NCBI GenBank assembly: GCA_036768485.1 | Contig: JAVLUZ010000226.1 | Location: forward strand, 558,001 to 622,000 | Reading direction: 5' to 3' | Origin: Mermis nigrescens | Lineage: Eukaryota > Nematoda > Enoplea > Mermithida > Mermithidae | DNA length: 64,000 bases | Part shown: piece by piece, positions 1 to 12,512 of the stretch | Layout: every line of letters starts with the position of its first letter | How positions within the stretch are numbered: position 1 is the first letter of the stretch | The notes under the pieces: generated by a model | Seen by the model: only the letters and a program-made list of their open reading frames with translations | What the model was told of the DNA's origin: nothing | Database searches by the model: none | Program-made: the position numbers and the translations under genes

Positions 1-1265
1 TCTAAATACGCCGGAGTATTTCAATTTGAATTAAGATTTTATCAATCACATTTCAGACGAATTTGAGAATATTTCAACATTTTATATAATTTCAATCTTC
101 AAGAATATTTCAATCCCATCTTGCATTAATTTTAATTTCATCAGGATTTCGACACAAAGGGTTTAAAAACTTAGGCTGCAACAGTGTATAACTAGATAAA
201 CTGACTATTTACACACAAACATGCACAGCATGAAAATTCTGAGGGAAGTGAAATTATAAAGTGCCTTTTTGGGTCCAAAAATGGTAGGTACGCGTCAAAA
301 ACATCGTTTTTCAGCGTTTCTGCCGACGCTCTATCTTTGTAGAACATAAAAACATAAAAAATTTCGAAAAAAATCAAAAAGTCGGGGCAAATTGAAAAAA
401 TATAGTCAAAACACAAGTAGAATGGTGCGAAGCGCCGAAAATTTGATACTTTTGAGCAAATTTATTTATTTTGATTTTTTTGAATATATGATAGCTAGAA
501 TTGCTTTTCAAAAAGCATCCTTTCTATAAATTTTTAGAAAATTTTTGGGAACTTTTAAAAAGTCTCCTGTTCTGGGAGGGGGTGAAAAGCTTTTTGCTGG
601 GGAGGTAAATTTTCCAAGATGGGGGATAAGAGTAAACCCCAAGATCGTGCATGGTTACACAGTAATTAGACGAAAAAACGACCACATTCGAGATCATCCG
701 AAAACATGTAATATCAAGGTGTGATATTTCTTAATCAAAGCACGCGCTTCCCAAGCTCGTCATTTTTCGCATAGGGCGTACCTACTAAGAGTACGTTCAT
801 AAAAAAGCAAGAAACACTAATTGTTGCTGAAACCACGGATGCACAAGGTCAGGTTGGCCATGGAGGGGAAAAATCGAGATTTTGGGGTCAGGATGGGGTA
901 AAATCCAGTATTCTTACTACAGTAAATTGAATTTTTGGCAATTTTTACGCCAAAATCGCTGGAAAATACACTATTTTTGACTCAAACTGCTCGACAAAAC
1001 CTAACTTTTGGATCCTTCAGAGGGGTTAATACCCCCGCACCCCTCCTATTTCATATACGCTGTAGCCGCTGCATCAAAACTATTTGAGCACACGTTGAAT
1101 CTTTAGACCATTGTCAAGTGAAACATCAATTTTTTAGCAGTAAAGTGTTTGCATTTACACTTGTTTCATAACAATGAGTAAACATTAGGCATATTTGTAC
1201 ATAAAATCTTAGTGACCAACGCTTGAGATGTTAAACGTATAAAATAAGTACACAAGTTCGCTTAC
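1..1265. other. Presumed CBP intron, repeat-derived
   Basis: No exon is recognisable here. A GTGCGAAGCGCCG motif lies at 425-437. Sequence around 840-1060 has the 'tgcacaaggtcagg' and 'gggttaataccccc' phrases seen in other repeats of this window, so much of it is repeat remnant. Confidence 0.4.
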
Positions 1266-1478
1266 AACATTTTGCGCCGAATAAGAAGGGGGCAAGGGGC
1301 GCTGGGAACCCATGTTGTTTGCGAATTGCAGGCTAGCCTGTTGCGGCTGCTGCATTTCGAGAGTTTGCAAGCGAATCGCATTTCCCGGCAATCCCTGCTG
1401 TTGTTGCGGTCCACCCAGCGTTTGAAAATGCGGTGGTCCGCCAGGATCAATAAACCGGCCGCTCGGTCCCATGTGAGC
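1266..1478 (-). CDS. CBP-like coding exon 6 (last visible exon)
   Basis: This 213-nt phase-0 exon (71 codons) lies between acceptor GTCGCAG and donor GTT|GTAAGC. It starts AHMGPSGRFIDPGG and ends LPPSYSAQNV. The next exon should lie left of 1266, possibly outside the window. I found no further coding exon between 1 and 1265. Confidence 0.63.
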
Positions 1479-4400
1479 CTGCGACAGTAACCAGTAACTT
1501 CACAGTATACATTTAAGAAGGGGATGGAGGATGCCTCACCCAACCAAAAGAATTTTTAATCCCTTTGAATTTTGGCGAAAGCCGCGATTTTCGGTGATTT
1601 AAAGCAAGTAGAATGGCCTATTATGTACGGTCAGCAAGCATGCCACAAAACTTAGATTTTTTGTCATACACATCTGTCGCAAAAGGTTTGTTTGTTTTCA
1701 AATTTATCAGAATATAAAAGCTTCACAAAACAAGCACGCATCCTGAATTCAGATTTACTAAGTGTGTTCTAAATATTTTGATAATGGTAGAAATTGCATT
1801 TCGAGAGCAAAATGTCAAATTTTTCGGCGCTTCGCGCCGTTTTAAGACGATTCTTAGTGATTTTTGCCCTCAGAAACCCAGAAATTAGCTAAAATACACT
1901 ACCAAAGGTCGAAGAACTCTGCTATTACCACACTAAAACCGCTACTTTACTATATTATAGTACCCGAAAATTTGTGTGTACAAAATATACAAAGACTCTC
2001 AGGGACCATCTTTGTGCGAATGCCCTTGAAATTAAATCGACATAATCACTGATTTTATGAATCACAAAGCATTCCGTGAAATCAATATAATTTTCAAATT
2101 AGGGCACTGCTCCTGCATCTACTCGAGCTGCAAGCAGACGTGCATTTGGGGTTTATGGCTAAGGGCTAATTTTCTGGGGTAAATAGAGTAAAATTTAGGC
2201 CGGAAATAGAAAAGAGTCATGGCTTTCTCGAAAAAACATTGAAATCGACCTGCTTTTTAAAGTTTTCTTTCCGTTTTAATATTCATTCTTGCTCGAAAAA
2301 ATCCTATGATTCCCAGACCAGGCTCACCCCAGACCCTAAATGCAGTGCAAATTCAAATGCGAATGAGAGTTCTAAGTCGACACCATTCAGCAATGACTTT
2401 TGTTAGTCGTAAAGCATATTTGTTGGCTTGATTGATTAAAGTACTTAGTGTGAATCCTATCAGTTTTATTGTCTGTTAAGAATTCGGCGCGCTTAGTTCG
2501 TTGACATCTATACAAATTAAAAGTGTGAATGATGAAACTAAGTCAGTTTCCGCACATTATCCGAGTATTGAACATATTTATTTAAATCAATCGATGCAAC
2601 AGTTTGCATCTAACAGCAATATTAAAAATTCAGGCCCCAGGCTGGGGCCTAAAGAATTGAAATTCTGCCAGGAATGAGACTTCTCGGAACAGAAGCTTCA
2701 CAGCAGCTAAATAATTAGGACCATAAAACGCAAATTAAATACAAAATTTACCCATTTGGGGGAGCACGCATACAGTCAGTCTTACGGAAACTCGTGCATG
2801 GATCACAATTTAAGAATCGATGCAAATCGATTACGAAAGCAGCTTGAACTGAAGCCAAAACCACGATACTGTGCATAACAACTGATAGGCATATGAAGTT
2901 TTGCTACGCAAAATTGTATTACAGTAGGCTGCCTAAAAGTCACTTTTGTAGAGAGCTGAAAATTAATTTTTATGCTCTAGGTTTCGTGAAATAGACTATA
3001 GACTCTATTTTGTAAAAGTTGAATGATAAATAAAGAAACCTACAATAGAAAGAAAAGAGCATACCATTCGCTGCATGATCAAGGAAGGTCCGCTGACCGT
3101 TTGAGGGGGCATCATGCCCTGGGGCGGCCCCGCAACGGGTCCCATGTTGTTCGGGGGCTGCTGATGACCAGCGGGCACTTGCTGCATCTGGCGATTGATC
3201 CGAACGTTCGCAATGTTAGCCGGACCCGCTCCTTGTTGAAGCAATTGCTGAGTCGGTCCAGGGCCATTCATAATAGCCTGCCTCGGGCCACCGGTCATCA
3301 TCCCTCAAAATGTAATAAAATCAATATAAAGTTTTAATATCATTTAGTTACCTAGTTTATTATTATTATATTATCATTTTATTTTACTTGTAATATTTTA
3401 TTTTCATATTATTCTAGAAACGAAATTTAAGTTTGTATCCAACCGTAAGATATGCTAAGGATTGCTAGGTCAGTGTTATAACGCATTTCAGTCATAACAT
3501 TGGCTGGGCAAACTAAGCAAAAGTTGAGCATTGTTAAAAACTCGAATTCCGCGGCGAGAACTTCATGTTGTTGAACTTGGAAAGGTTTTTCTTGCAATCG
3601 CACAGTCTCCCGCAAAAAGAAATATGCATTATTTACCCAATACCAAGAAAAACAATAAAATTCTAGAAGCATTCTGTATAGCAAGCCTCACTATTATGAT
3701 ACATGTTCACGAGGCATTAAATTCAGTGTACAGCCTGACTGAAAGAATGAAGTTCAGCATAAAATATTTTTCAGTTGCAAAAATGCATTGATCATGCGAT
3801 GCGACGCTATATCTAAAGTCGATTAAAACATCAGATGCTAAATTAGTACATTTCACGAGACTTGTTCGTACGATTTTCTAATCGCACACCATAAATGCAA
3901 AAGATTCGGGTAGGCAGGGAAATAGGTAAAATAACAGATATCTAGAGCACACATGCACATAGGGGGTGAGGATGGTATTACCCCTCCTGAGGGGTCAGCT
4001 AGACCGGTACTGTCCGGCGATTTTGAGCAAACAGGTCTTGTTCTGCATCATTTTTGACATCAAAATCAGTAAAAATGTCAAAATTTTTCCGGTGCTCCGC
4101 CACGGATTAGTACTTTTATATACTTTTTACCCAAAAAACGCTAAAAATTGATTAATTTCTGTATTTTTTAGTGTTAAAAGTGATGTAATGCAGTCAACAT
4201 GAACTACAAATGCTTTAAAAATGCTAAATTACTACGAAAAAACGTTTTATAGGCTATTTTTACTATTTTGGTCGTTTAAACAACAGAAAATTTGTGAACG
4301 TATTTCTGAGATTTTACCCCCCTGCCGACCCTGACCTTGTGCACCTATGATCTAGAGGCCATTAAATTTAGTGTTTAAGCTTTTTTGTCCAACAAAAATG

Positions 4401-7400
4401 GTTAAAAAAACCTAGATATACAAAACGCCTTTATGTGATAATACCCGCTTTCACAGTTCTAGTCTATTTTGACTGCACTCTGTCGCTATTTACAATAAAA
4501 ATTGATCAATTTGGTGAGAAATTTTGATGTTTTAGACCATTTTAAAATTAATTTCCATTCAAAAGATTCCGCTGAAATCTACTATACTTACTTAGATCAA
4601 AGCAGACAGAAAAGCATGAGCTAAATTTATTAAAAAACGCAAAGTGAATCTTTTTCAATTTAACACTTTTGAAGTCAATCGATATAATTAATTCTAAATT
4701 AGACTAACATACAGAAGAAAGAAACATCGTTTAAATTTACCCTGCATTACTCCCTGCGGCATCATCTGCGGCCTCTGTTGGTACTGTGGCGGCATCATGT
4801 TCATCGTACTCTGAGGCGCGCCTTGCTGGTGCTGCTGGTAACCCAGAGCCACCATTTGTTGAGGCTGCTGACCCCCTCGACCCGGCCCAGAAGACAGTCC
4901 AGCACCAGCAGGTTGTTGAGGAGAGCCCAGGTTGCCACCAACCGGACTTCTCATATTATTGAACATTACCTACAAATGCACCTTCCTTGAATTCATCGTC
5001 ACAGATATTTATTCAAAATTCGCCCGTATTTTGCTTTAAAAAGCAACGATGATGCGATAAAGAATTACAGAAGACACTATTCTTTAAAAAAATGTGTGGT
5101 AAATTGGGGTAAGGGTATAACCGAACGCCATATTTTCACTAAATATTTATATGACAACTAAAATCACAGTGAACAAGATATGCACGTAAACATTTGAACG
5201 GACTACACATCAGAGCGAATCAAGAAGGACAAATATTTCATCTGAATTATGAAGATATCAGTAAAGCATAAAGGATATAAACAATTTAAATAATATAAAA
5301 AAATATAAACAATATAAACAATTAAACTCACACTGATTTCTAAACTTTGTTTAGATGATTTTCTAAAGGGGCGTACGTGAGCGCGGTCCGCCTGTACGTC
5401 TCAGCCATTACCATGCTATGCTGATAAACTTCCTTTCGTTCTTTTGACATCTTCCGTTAAATCCTTTTTTCATGTAATTTTTATTGCATTTTCTAGGGTA
5501 GTAATTGGCTAATAAATTTGTTTATTGGCTAATAAATATTATTATTAATTGTAATGAGTAGAATATTTTACTGCAACAAAATGTGTAACACCAGTAATGA
5601 AATAAGCCAAAAAGTACAGCATCACTAAGGTTCGAATTGAGGTCTCAAATTCAGAGGACTATACACTAGTGCCTTACCTCCACGTTCAGCGTCTCGACTT
5701 TTTGCCAACAAATATTGTTTTTTTGCAAAAAATACCCTGACTTTCCCAGGTAGGCCAAAAAATGCCCTGACAATCCAGGTTTCCCCGTTTCCCAGATTCG
5801 GTGGCCATCCTGTCATACATGCAACGGCCCGAAATGGGGGAGGGTCCCGGCCATTTTAAGGGGAGGGGATAATGACTTCAAATTTTTGGCCAGAAGGGGG
5901 TGAAAATTTCCTGGCTTTGAATGGGGATAGGGAGGGGCGCTAGACTTCATATGGCGGAACCCCACCCCCTGTTACATGTAAGCATCCTGAAGTAAAACCA
6001 TTAAGTTCAGCCATTATCAAATCTAAGCCAATGATGACGTAGGAGAGTAGTCGTTTAAGAAGCATTCATACCTGTTGAGGGGATTGCTGCATCATGTTCG
6101 GCCTGCCGACTCCGCCCACATTCATGCCACCAGCCAATTGCTGATTAGCGCTACTGGCCATCTGCTGATTAGTAGGCATACGATTTTGAAGCAACTTTTG
6201 TAGAACGTTTGTATTTGGTAGCGATGACGATGAAGACCCCATCGACATCGGAGACTGTCCTGTATTAAACATAAGCGGGGCACTGCAATTCGTCGATTGT
6301 CCCACCTAGAAAATAAAGTCAGTTATATTCTATGGCAGAAATGGCAGAAATTGCATTTAGAAAGGAAAAATGTCAAATTTTTCGAGACAAGTTTTTATAT
6401 ATTTTTGCTCTCAGAAACCCAGAAATCAGCTAGAATACACTACCAATAGTCGTAAGACCCTGTTTTTACCACACTAAAATCGCTATCGTACGATATTATA
6501 GTACCCAAAAATTTACGTGTGCAAAGTGTACAAACACTTTCAAGAACCATCTTTGTACATGTACAAACGAACCTTGTTCAAAAGACACTGGGGTTACTGG
6601 CCATTTTTTAAATAAGAATGAATGACCTTTTACTTTTGGCGGTAAAAAACCATCGAAAAATGATTAAAAAATTTCCAAAAATGGTGGGCGCATACATGTA
6701 CATAGGGATGAGGGGGGGTATTACCCCTGATTACCACCGCCGAAGGGTCAGCCAGACAGGTAATGTCCGGCGATTTTGAGCTGATGTAACGTTTTTTGTA
6801 TCATCTTAGAGGTCAAAAGCAGTAAAAATATCAGGAAATTTTCGGCGCTTCGCGCCAGATTAGCACCTTTAAGTACTTTTCACTTATAAAGCGCCCAAAA
6901 TTGATAAATTTTTTGCATTTTTTATGTTAAAAGTAATATATATAATGCTGTCAAAATAGACTAAAAATGCTTTTAAATGCGATGTTACCACAAAAACGTT
7001 TTTTGGTCTATTTTGACCATTTTGATTGTTAAAACAGCAAAAAAAATCGTGAACGTTAAATTTACTGTTTCGGATTTTTGGGATTTCACCCCTGCCAACC
7101 CCGACCTTGTGCATCTACTGGGGGGGTCTAAAATTTTTAGACTTTGGGCGAGGGGGAATAACCAGAGTTACATGTATGGTCATTTCTGAGTTCAAACCTA
7201 CATTCCGACTTACAATTAGACTGCAACTAATCAACGGATGATTTTCACTCCGATTGACATTGCTCATATTCTCGACACTTTTGAGATAAAAAAATCGCTA
7301 GTAAAAACGCTTAATCCAGGACGTTTTCGACGAATTGTCTAGTTAAATCGCGAATTACGAAGGCGGGGTGAAAATATTTTTGCGGAAGCGAAAAATTTTC

Positions 7401-10400
7401 TTTTTTAAAAAGCTTGAAAGACTTTCTAAAAACTTAAACAGAAAATTTTAAACTTACATGCATGCTCGCGCCTCCCACGAGCAACGTCGCGTTTTGATTG
7501 GTCGACTGAGCGTTAATGGGCGGAGCCGACTGTTGCATCGACACGTGTTGCAACGGAGGGCTAAAGCTATTATTATTATTTGGCGCATTGATGCCCATCG
7601 AAGACGGCGCCGTCGACGGCAAATGTTGAACGCCGACGTTGCCGCCGCCGCCGAGGCCCGACGTCGTCGCCGACGACGACCCGACGTTGCCGTTCTGAAA
7701 CTGGAACGTCACGGACGACGACGTCGTCTGCGAGGACGCCGACGATGAAAGGAAACTGTTCGACGACGCCGTTGATGTCGAAGGCGCGTTCAAGTCGCCG
7801 TATATTGCGTTAGAAAACGCTGAATCGACCGCGATAGCCGACGATGACGCCAGAGATGGCGTATCGGTCGACGAATCGAGCAATTCGTCCGGCAGACCGT
7901 TGAAATCAAAAACGTCTAAGGATTCAAATCATAAATATATACAGGGTGGGTAACCAAATCAGAAATTCACGTAATAGCTAAAATTTTGAATGGGGAATAT
8001 CCGGCCGTTTTTACAAAAATTACCTTCAATTGTTAGCCGAAAATGTCAAAAAAAGCACCTAAAAATGGCCTGAAAACTTAAGTTTTTGCCAAAAATCAGG
8101 GAAGGAACATACATTATTCGGGGGGGGGCAGGGCGTGGTTTGGGAATAGCCATCTTCCCCAGAAAGTTTTCACACCCACCCAAAAATTTTTACTGAAGCC
8201 CCATAGTATAAAACGTGCTGTTTTAGGTGTTTAAAATATCAAATTTTAGGCGCTTCGCACGATATACTCATTTCTTGACCATATTTTGTTCATTTTATTC
8301 CAATTTTTGTAATTTTTCAATTTTTCCCTGATGCTAAAGGAAGCTAGAGCCAGTGATCGGACCGAGGGTACTTTTTGGACCCTCGGCCTCGGCCGAGGCC
8401 GAGGCGCCTTAAAACCCTTGCCTCGGCCGAGGCCGAGGCCGAGGGTAATGCCGAGGGTCAAGCTTATATACCTATACCCATAAATAGTGCTCTTAGAAAA
8501 TTTTGTATGCACATGAGCTAGAGAATAATCGTAATATTGAACATCTTATCGAATGTCATTTTCAATAATAGTAGATTAAATGCGTGAAGGATTTATTGAA
8601 TAAAGTCAGCAGAATGAAAGCATACTTACTTTAACAAGTTGCCGTTGAAGACTTGGAAAAGTTATTAAAAAATATGGCTGAACAAGCACTTAAAAACTTT
8701 TATTACTATACATAAATAAGAAAACAGTGTCAAAGAAATAAACGAACAAACGAAATAAGCTAAGTAAAGAAAGAACTGTAGCCATTATTGTGCTCGCTTT
8801 TGCAGTAATGCATGTTTAAACACGCTTTTTCAGTCATCCAATTCTGGTGTGGTAGGTAATATGACAGAAACTGCACTGTACTTTCCGATCATAGTTTCCC
8901 AAGGTCCAGAGTTGAGGGAAGGGTGAAATCCCAAAATGGGGGACCAGTAAATTAAATAGTGTCTTTGTATGAGCGAACAAATTTTTGTAGATATTTTATA
9001 TAAATATATTTTTAAACATACACATTTTCACATACTGCCAGTGTGTGACCTGCAACCGGCATGCAGTCCTAAACAGTGTTTTTTTGTGCAAGATACCTTT
9101 TTACATGTACAAAAATGGTATCCAAAAGTCTTTGAACATTTTGTACATGCAAATTGTTGTGTACTATTATAGTATGGTACAGTAGCGATTTAGTGTGGTA
9201 AAACAGGGGTTTTCGTCCTTCGGTAGCGTATCTTAGCTAATTCCTGGGTCTCTGAATATTTGACATTTTTTCCATTCTAAATGCAAATTCTACTATTTTG
9301 AAGATATATAGGACAGACAATTACTGATGCGCCGAAAATTTTCGGGAATTTTACACCTTTTTACAGTTTTTGTCTCTCCAAAAATCTTTGTGCATGTACA
9401 AAGATAGTCCTGAAAAGTCTCTGTACATTATGAAAAATCTTTGCCGAATACAAAAAACCGTGGTCCTAAATGTGATAATTCGGCCTGGATATAGTTCATA
9501 AGATTATTTGGCGCGAAGCGCCGAAATTTTAATGAGCTTTTGATGAAATTTACACATAAAACTTGAGTGAGAAAGCTAAAACAACTTGTACTACAAAGTC
9601 AGAAATATTACAGATATTGTAATATGCCAATTAAATCTTGTAATAAGCCCTACTGTGCTTAGAAATCCAATGCAACATCAGGATAAATTAGTCAATTTTA
9701 TCTTTTAACGGCTAAATGTGCTGAGTTATTAAATAGTACTTGTTTTGCATAAAATTTTTAAAAACAGTATAAATGGATACAAAAGATATTTAAATCTGCA
9801 TAAAGATGCCTAGATTACACAAAAATTGACTTTTGAGTGTTTAATGCCTCTGCTTCAATCTAAATACAGTTTATTAGCGATATTTTGCGCGAAGCGCCGA
9901 AAATTTTTCGAAATTTTGTAAAAAATTTTGAAAAACGATATAATTAATATCACTTTGTCCAAGAAAGTATTTTAACATTGTATAAAAATGGCTCCAAAAA
10001 ATGCACGAGCCGAAATTGATTTTTGGCAAAACCTGCATTTATTGGCCATTTTTAGGTGCGTTTTTGCGATTTTCGGCCGAAAATTCGTAATCATGTACGC
10101 CCTCTCCCATAAAAATGGCCGAAAACCATACGTGTAACAGGAAGGGCTTTGGGGAATTCCCCACCCACCCAGGGTTGGACGTTCTCCCCTAACCCTTCCC
10201 TCCAACGTCAGAAAATTTTGACCCACCCTCCCCATTTTTGGCGAAAATTTGCGGAGTTGCTAATCCCCCACCCGAAACTTCTAGCCGTTATATGTATGCC
10301 GAGGAGCCCCTCCCGAAAATTTTGAGCTGTTACATGCATGTTTTATAGTGACAGTTTGTCTATTTATTCTTGCTTACATTCAAAAATACTGTATCACTTC

Positions 10401-11932
10401 GGGAAATTTTAATAGTTAGCTGCACTTTTGCCACAGTAAAAATTAGGTTCAAAAATATTCAAAAGGTTTTCACCAAAAATCGTCTGACAGTGACTTGAGT
10501 CTTGCACCCCTCACCCCTCCCTTCGGGAATGTGTGTTTCCGATCCATGTAGCAAGAATGAGAATTAAAACTTAGTCATCACATGAATAATAAATTGGCAC
10601 TTTGCTGTATGTATTTTTGTGTAACTGGGTACGCGACTAAAACCACAAGAAAAGTCTATAGGTAAAAAATAGTCTTTGTACTGCAGATGCATTCTAAATA
10701 GTTAATATTCAACGGACATATTAAACTTATTTAAATTTGATTTTAACCCTCGGCGCCTCGGCACTTTTCAGCTTCGCCCTCGGCGCCGAGGCCGAGGCTC
10801 CAAAAAACGCCGAGGCTTGCCGAGGCCGAGGCCGAGGCCTCGGTCCGATCACTGGCTAGAGCTTCGTCAGATACGCCGAAAAAACGATGTTGTTGACGCG
10901 TATGTATCCACGATTTCTGAGCCCAAAAAACCCCTTTAAAATTTCACCCACCACCAAATTCCCGTGCTGTGCTTCTGTGAGAAGGGAGACCATCAATTTC
11001 TGACTTTAGGGGATGGAGGGCAACCAACTTTGGGTGAGCGAAAAATTCTTCGCATCCCTCTGGTAGATATATATATGTGATAGGATGGCTGATATAAATA
11101 TACTGTCATATTCGTCTTAATTTTTCGATACTTGACCAAATTCAACACGCATTGCTTTGTCTAAAAAACGTACCACGTGTGCACGAACGTGGTAAATTTT
11201 ACTCCTGCTAATTGTGTTTTAAGCATTTTTTCAATCTATTTGCTCAAAAGTGTTAACTTTTAGGTGCTTCGCGCCATAGGCTTATTCTTTGACATCATTT
11301 CCACAATGCAATCTAATTTGTCTGTTTTAGAAATTCGATAAGTTTTTACGCTCTCGAAAGAAGAGCATCGTCAGAATGCCGAAAAATGATGCTTTTAAAG
11401 CGATATCATCGTTTTTGAGACCAAAATGTGCTTCGAAAATTCACCCCCACAGAATTTTTATGCTGAACATGTCGACTGGCTTTATTATTGAAACAAGAAA
11501 TTTAGCGCGCAACACTAGAAGAAACGTTATCCCGAAAACTCATAAAAATAGGTTCTTCTCAGAACCACTTGGACTTTTCTATTCGTGAAAAGGTTATCTC
11601 GAACACATTTATTTTAAAATTGAGAAATATTTTTTCGAACAATGGGTTCTTCTGTGACGCAATACAACGCCCTTTTTATGAACCCAGTAGTATGTTCAAA
11701 GTTGAAATTTCTTACTAATAAAATAAAGAATGAACATTCAATCATTACAAGTGGTGAAATACTGGGCAATGATGTAGTCACAATAAACAAGCTCACAAGC
11801 CAGAGATCAGAGCTTGCTCATAAATGAGAAATTATACGAAAAGAAACGTATTTTTAGGATATACGACAAATGACTATACCTATCGCTAAAAATAAATTTA
11901 CCTGTTGAATTCTGTGTCATCAAGTTGCTCAT
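1266..11932 (-). CDS. CBP/p300-type transcriptional coactivator, N-terminal part (six exons)
   Basis: Six minus-strand exons (11932-11902, 7915-7458, 6305-6072, 4969-4741, 3303-3065, 1478-1266) join in one frame: 31+458+234+229+239+213 = 1404 nt, exactly 468 codons, and all introns are GT-AG. The protein starts MSNLMTQNST and then has FDFNGLPDELLDSS, which resembles the acidic LPDEL motif near the N-terminus of CBP/p300. An LXXLL box (LQKLL) follows, then long Gln/Pro/Met/Gly-rich stretches like the region before TAZ1 in that family. Known CBP/p300 proteins are nuclear lysine acetyltransferases bridging transcription factors and chromatin. TAZ1, KIX, bromodomain and HAT are not in the window, so the gene is cut at its 3' side and the family call rests on the N-terminus. 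Another Q-rich coactivator is the main alternative. Confidence 0.68.
1790..2015 (-). repeat. Interspersed repeat R2, copy 1
   Basis: This segment contains the palindromic CGGCGCTTCGCGCCG (1825-1839), then 'cagaaacccagaaattagct', 'accacactaaaaccgct' and 'ttatagtacccgaaaattt'. The same order is found at 6340-6580 and, reversed, at 9030-9345 and 17580-17900. It is a degraded non-coding repeat inside a CBP intron. Confidence 0.7.
3065..3303 (-). CDS. CBP-like coding exon 5 (Q/P/G-rich)
   Basis: This 239-nt exon has acceptor TTTTGAG (a weaker G at -3) and donor ATG|GTATGC. With the carried base it makes 80 codons, beginning GMMTGGPRQAIMNGPG and ending SLIMQRM. It is disordered-type sequence with no domain. 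Frame continuity with both neighbours is the main support. Confidence 0.63.
3955..4345 (+). repeat. Interspersed repeat R3, copy 1
   Basis: This block is about 390 bp. It begins near 'catagggggtgagg' and 'ggtattacccct' and ends 'ccctgaccttgtgcacctatg'. A second copy in the same orientation is at 6690-7125, with matching interior phrases such as 'gtccggcgattttgag'. The ends look like imperfect terminal repeats, but I could not find a clean target duplication. It lies in a CBP intron. Confidence 0.65.
4741..4969 (-). CDS. CBP-like coding exon 4 (Q/M/P-rich)
   Basis: This 229-nt exon runs from acceptor TTTGTAG to donor CAGG|GTAAAT and ends one base into a codon. It starts VMFNNMRSPVGG and ends MMPQGVMQ. 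The Gln/Pro/Met-rich composition is like the linker before the TAZ1 domain of CBP/p300. It has no recognisable folded domain. Confidence 0.65.
6072..6305 (-). CDS. CBP-like coding exon 3 (LXXLL box)
   Basis: This is a 234-nt phase-0 exon (78 codons) between acceptor TTTTCTAG and donor CAG|GTATGA. It encodes NTNVLQKLLQNRMPTNQQM, where LQKLL fits the LXXLL nuclear-receptor-binding consensus. CBP/p300 proteins carry such a box a short distance after the LPDEL motif, which supports the family call. The remainder is Gln/Met/Gly-rich. Confidence 0.68.
6340..6580 (-). repeat. Interspersed repeat R2, copy 2
   Basis: It aligns by eye with 1790-2015 in the same orientation ('cagaaacccagaaatcagct', 'accacactaaaatcgct', 'ttatagtacccaaaaattt', 'aaccatctttgta'). 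It is intronic in the CBP-like gene. Confidence 0.68.
6690..7125 (+). repeat. Interspersed repeat R3, copy 2
   Basis: This is a second copy of the 3955-4345 repeat ('ggtattacccct', 'gtccggcgattttgag', 'cccgaccttgtgcatc'). It differs by carrying the CGGCGCTTCGCGCC palindrome at 6843-6856. It is intronic. Confidence 0.65.
7458..7915 (-). CDS. CBP-like coding exon 2 (LPDEL motif, Ser-rich)
   Basis: The acceptor CTTAG ends at 7916 and the donor CAT|GTAAGT follows 7458. The exon is 458 nt and, with the one base carried over, gives 153 codons. It opens with VFDFNGLPDELLDSS, the motif that identifies the CBP/p300 N-terminus. A low-complexity Ser/Thr/Gly/Asn region follows. It is clearly more GC-rich than the flanking introns. 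The antisense strand has an Arg-rich open frame that is only a shadow of this exon. Confidence 0.7.
8351..10854. mobile_element. Non-autonomous hAT-type element with GC-rich ends, in CBP intron 1
   Basis: Both ends carry CAGTGATCGGACCGAGG as inverted repeats. They are flanked by a perfect 8-bp direct repeat GCTAGAGC (8343-8350 and 10855-10862), the signature of a hAT insertion. Inside each end are CCGAGG/CCTCGG-rich palindromic arrays (about 8385-8460 and 10746-10840). No transposase is seen. The interior includes an R2 copy and two CGGCGCGAAGCGCCG-type palindromes. Confidence 0.88.
9030..9345 (+). repeat. Interspersed repeat R2, copy 3
   Basis: This is an inverted copy of the 1790-2015 repeat ('tttgtacatg', 'ctattatagtatggtacagtagcgatt', 'agctaattcctgggtctctg'). 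It is nested within the hAT element at 8351-10854. Confidence 0.65.
11902..11932 (-). CDS. CBP-like coding exon 1 (start codon)
   Basis: This short coding exon starts with ATG at 11932 (A at -3) and encodes MSNLMTQNST plus one base. The donor CAG|GTAAAT lies at 11901-11900. The leftover G joins AC of the next exon to make an Asp codon, keeping the frame into VFDFNGLPDEL. The start was chosen because it is the only nearby ATG that gives this phase with a good donor. The 5'UTR and promoter were not resolved. Confidence 0.6.
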
Positions 11933-12350
11933 TTTACGTTGTCGCATGAACAAAAGAGTCAAAAATTAATAAATCGATAAAAATCATTGTACATATAAGT
12001 CTACGGCCGTCACATAATCAATTCCGGCGACCATAATGCGATAAGCTTGTCAACCAACACTGTCCACTGTCCTTTGATCAGCATAATTTAAATTTATAAC
12101 TAAGCAAGTACAATTCTCAATCATCAAATGGCAGTAAAATCAATAAAAAACATTAATCAAAATCCACGCATCAACTACTGAGTTTCCTGAAAGCAATAAA
12201 AGTTAATTAGGCACCTTTTGTAACATCGTGTCTACAAAGATTGACCACCGTCCAATTGTTTATACCTTCAATTAGAAATACGAAATGTAAAAGCACGTTC
12301 GTGCGAATTGGAGACTTGCACAAAATTTGCAAGTATTCTAAGAATTGAAA
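11933..12350. other. Upstream flank of the CBP-like start codon
   Basis: This stretch would hold the 5'UTR and probably the promoter or an upstream non-coding exon. I see no clear TATA box, initiator or CpG-rich block. Confidence 0.3.
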
Positions 12351-12494
12351 TTGTTAGTTTCCATCTTTGCTCTGAATATATGAACTGAACTAAACTGAAA
12401 TAATTTATTGCTGAAACGCAAATTGTTAGTTTCCATCTTTGCTCTGAATATATGAACTGAATTAAACTGAAATAATTTATTGCTGAAACGCAAC
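12351..12494. repeat. Tandem duplication, 72-bp unit x2
   Basis: The unit starting 'ttgttagtttccatctttgc' at 12351 repeats at 12423 almost unchanged (one visible C/T difference in 'gaactgaactaaac' versus 'gaactgaattaaac'). The near identity indicates a recent duplication. Confidence 0.92.
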
Positions 12495-12512
12495 AATTAC
12501 GAAGGATGCAAG

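Noticed and set aside
7458..7748. Arg-rich plus-strand ORF
   Set aside because: It is the antisense of the Ser/Thr/Gly-rich CBP-like exon 2; its composition follows from that exon's codons.
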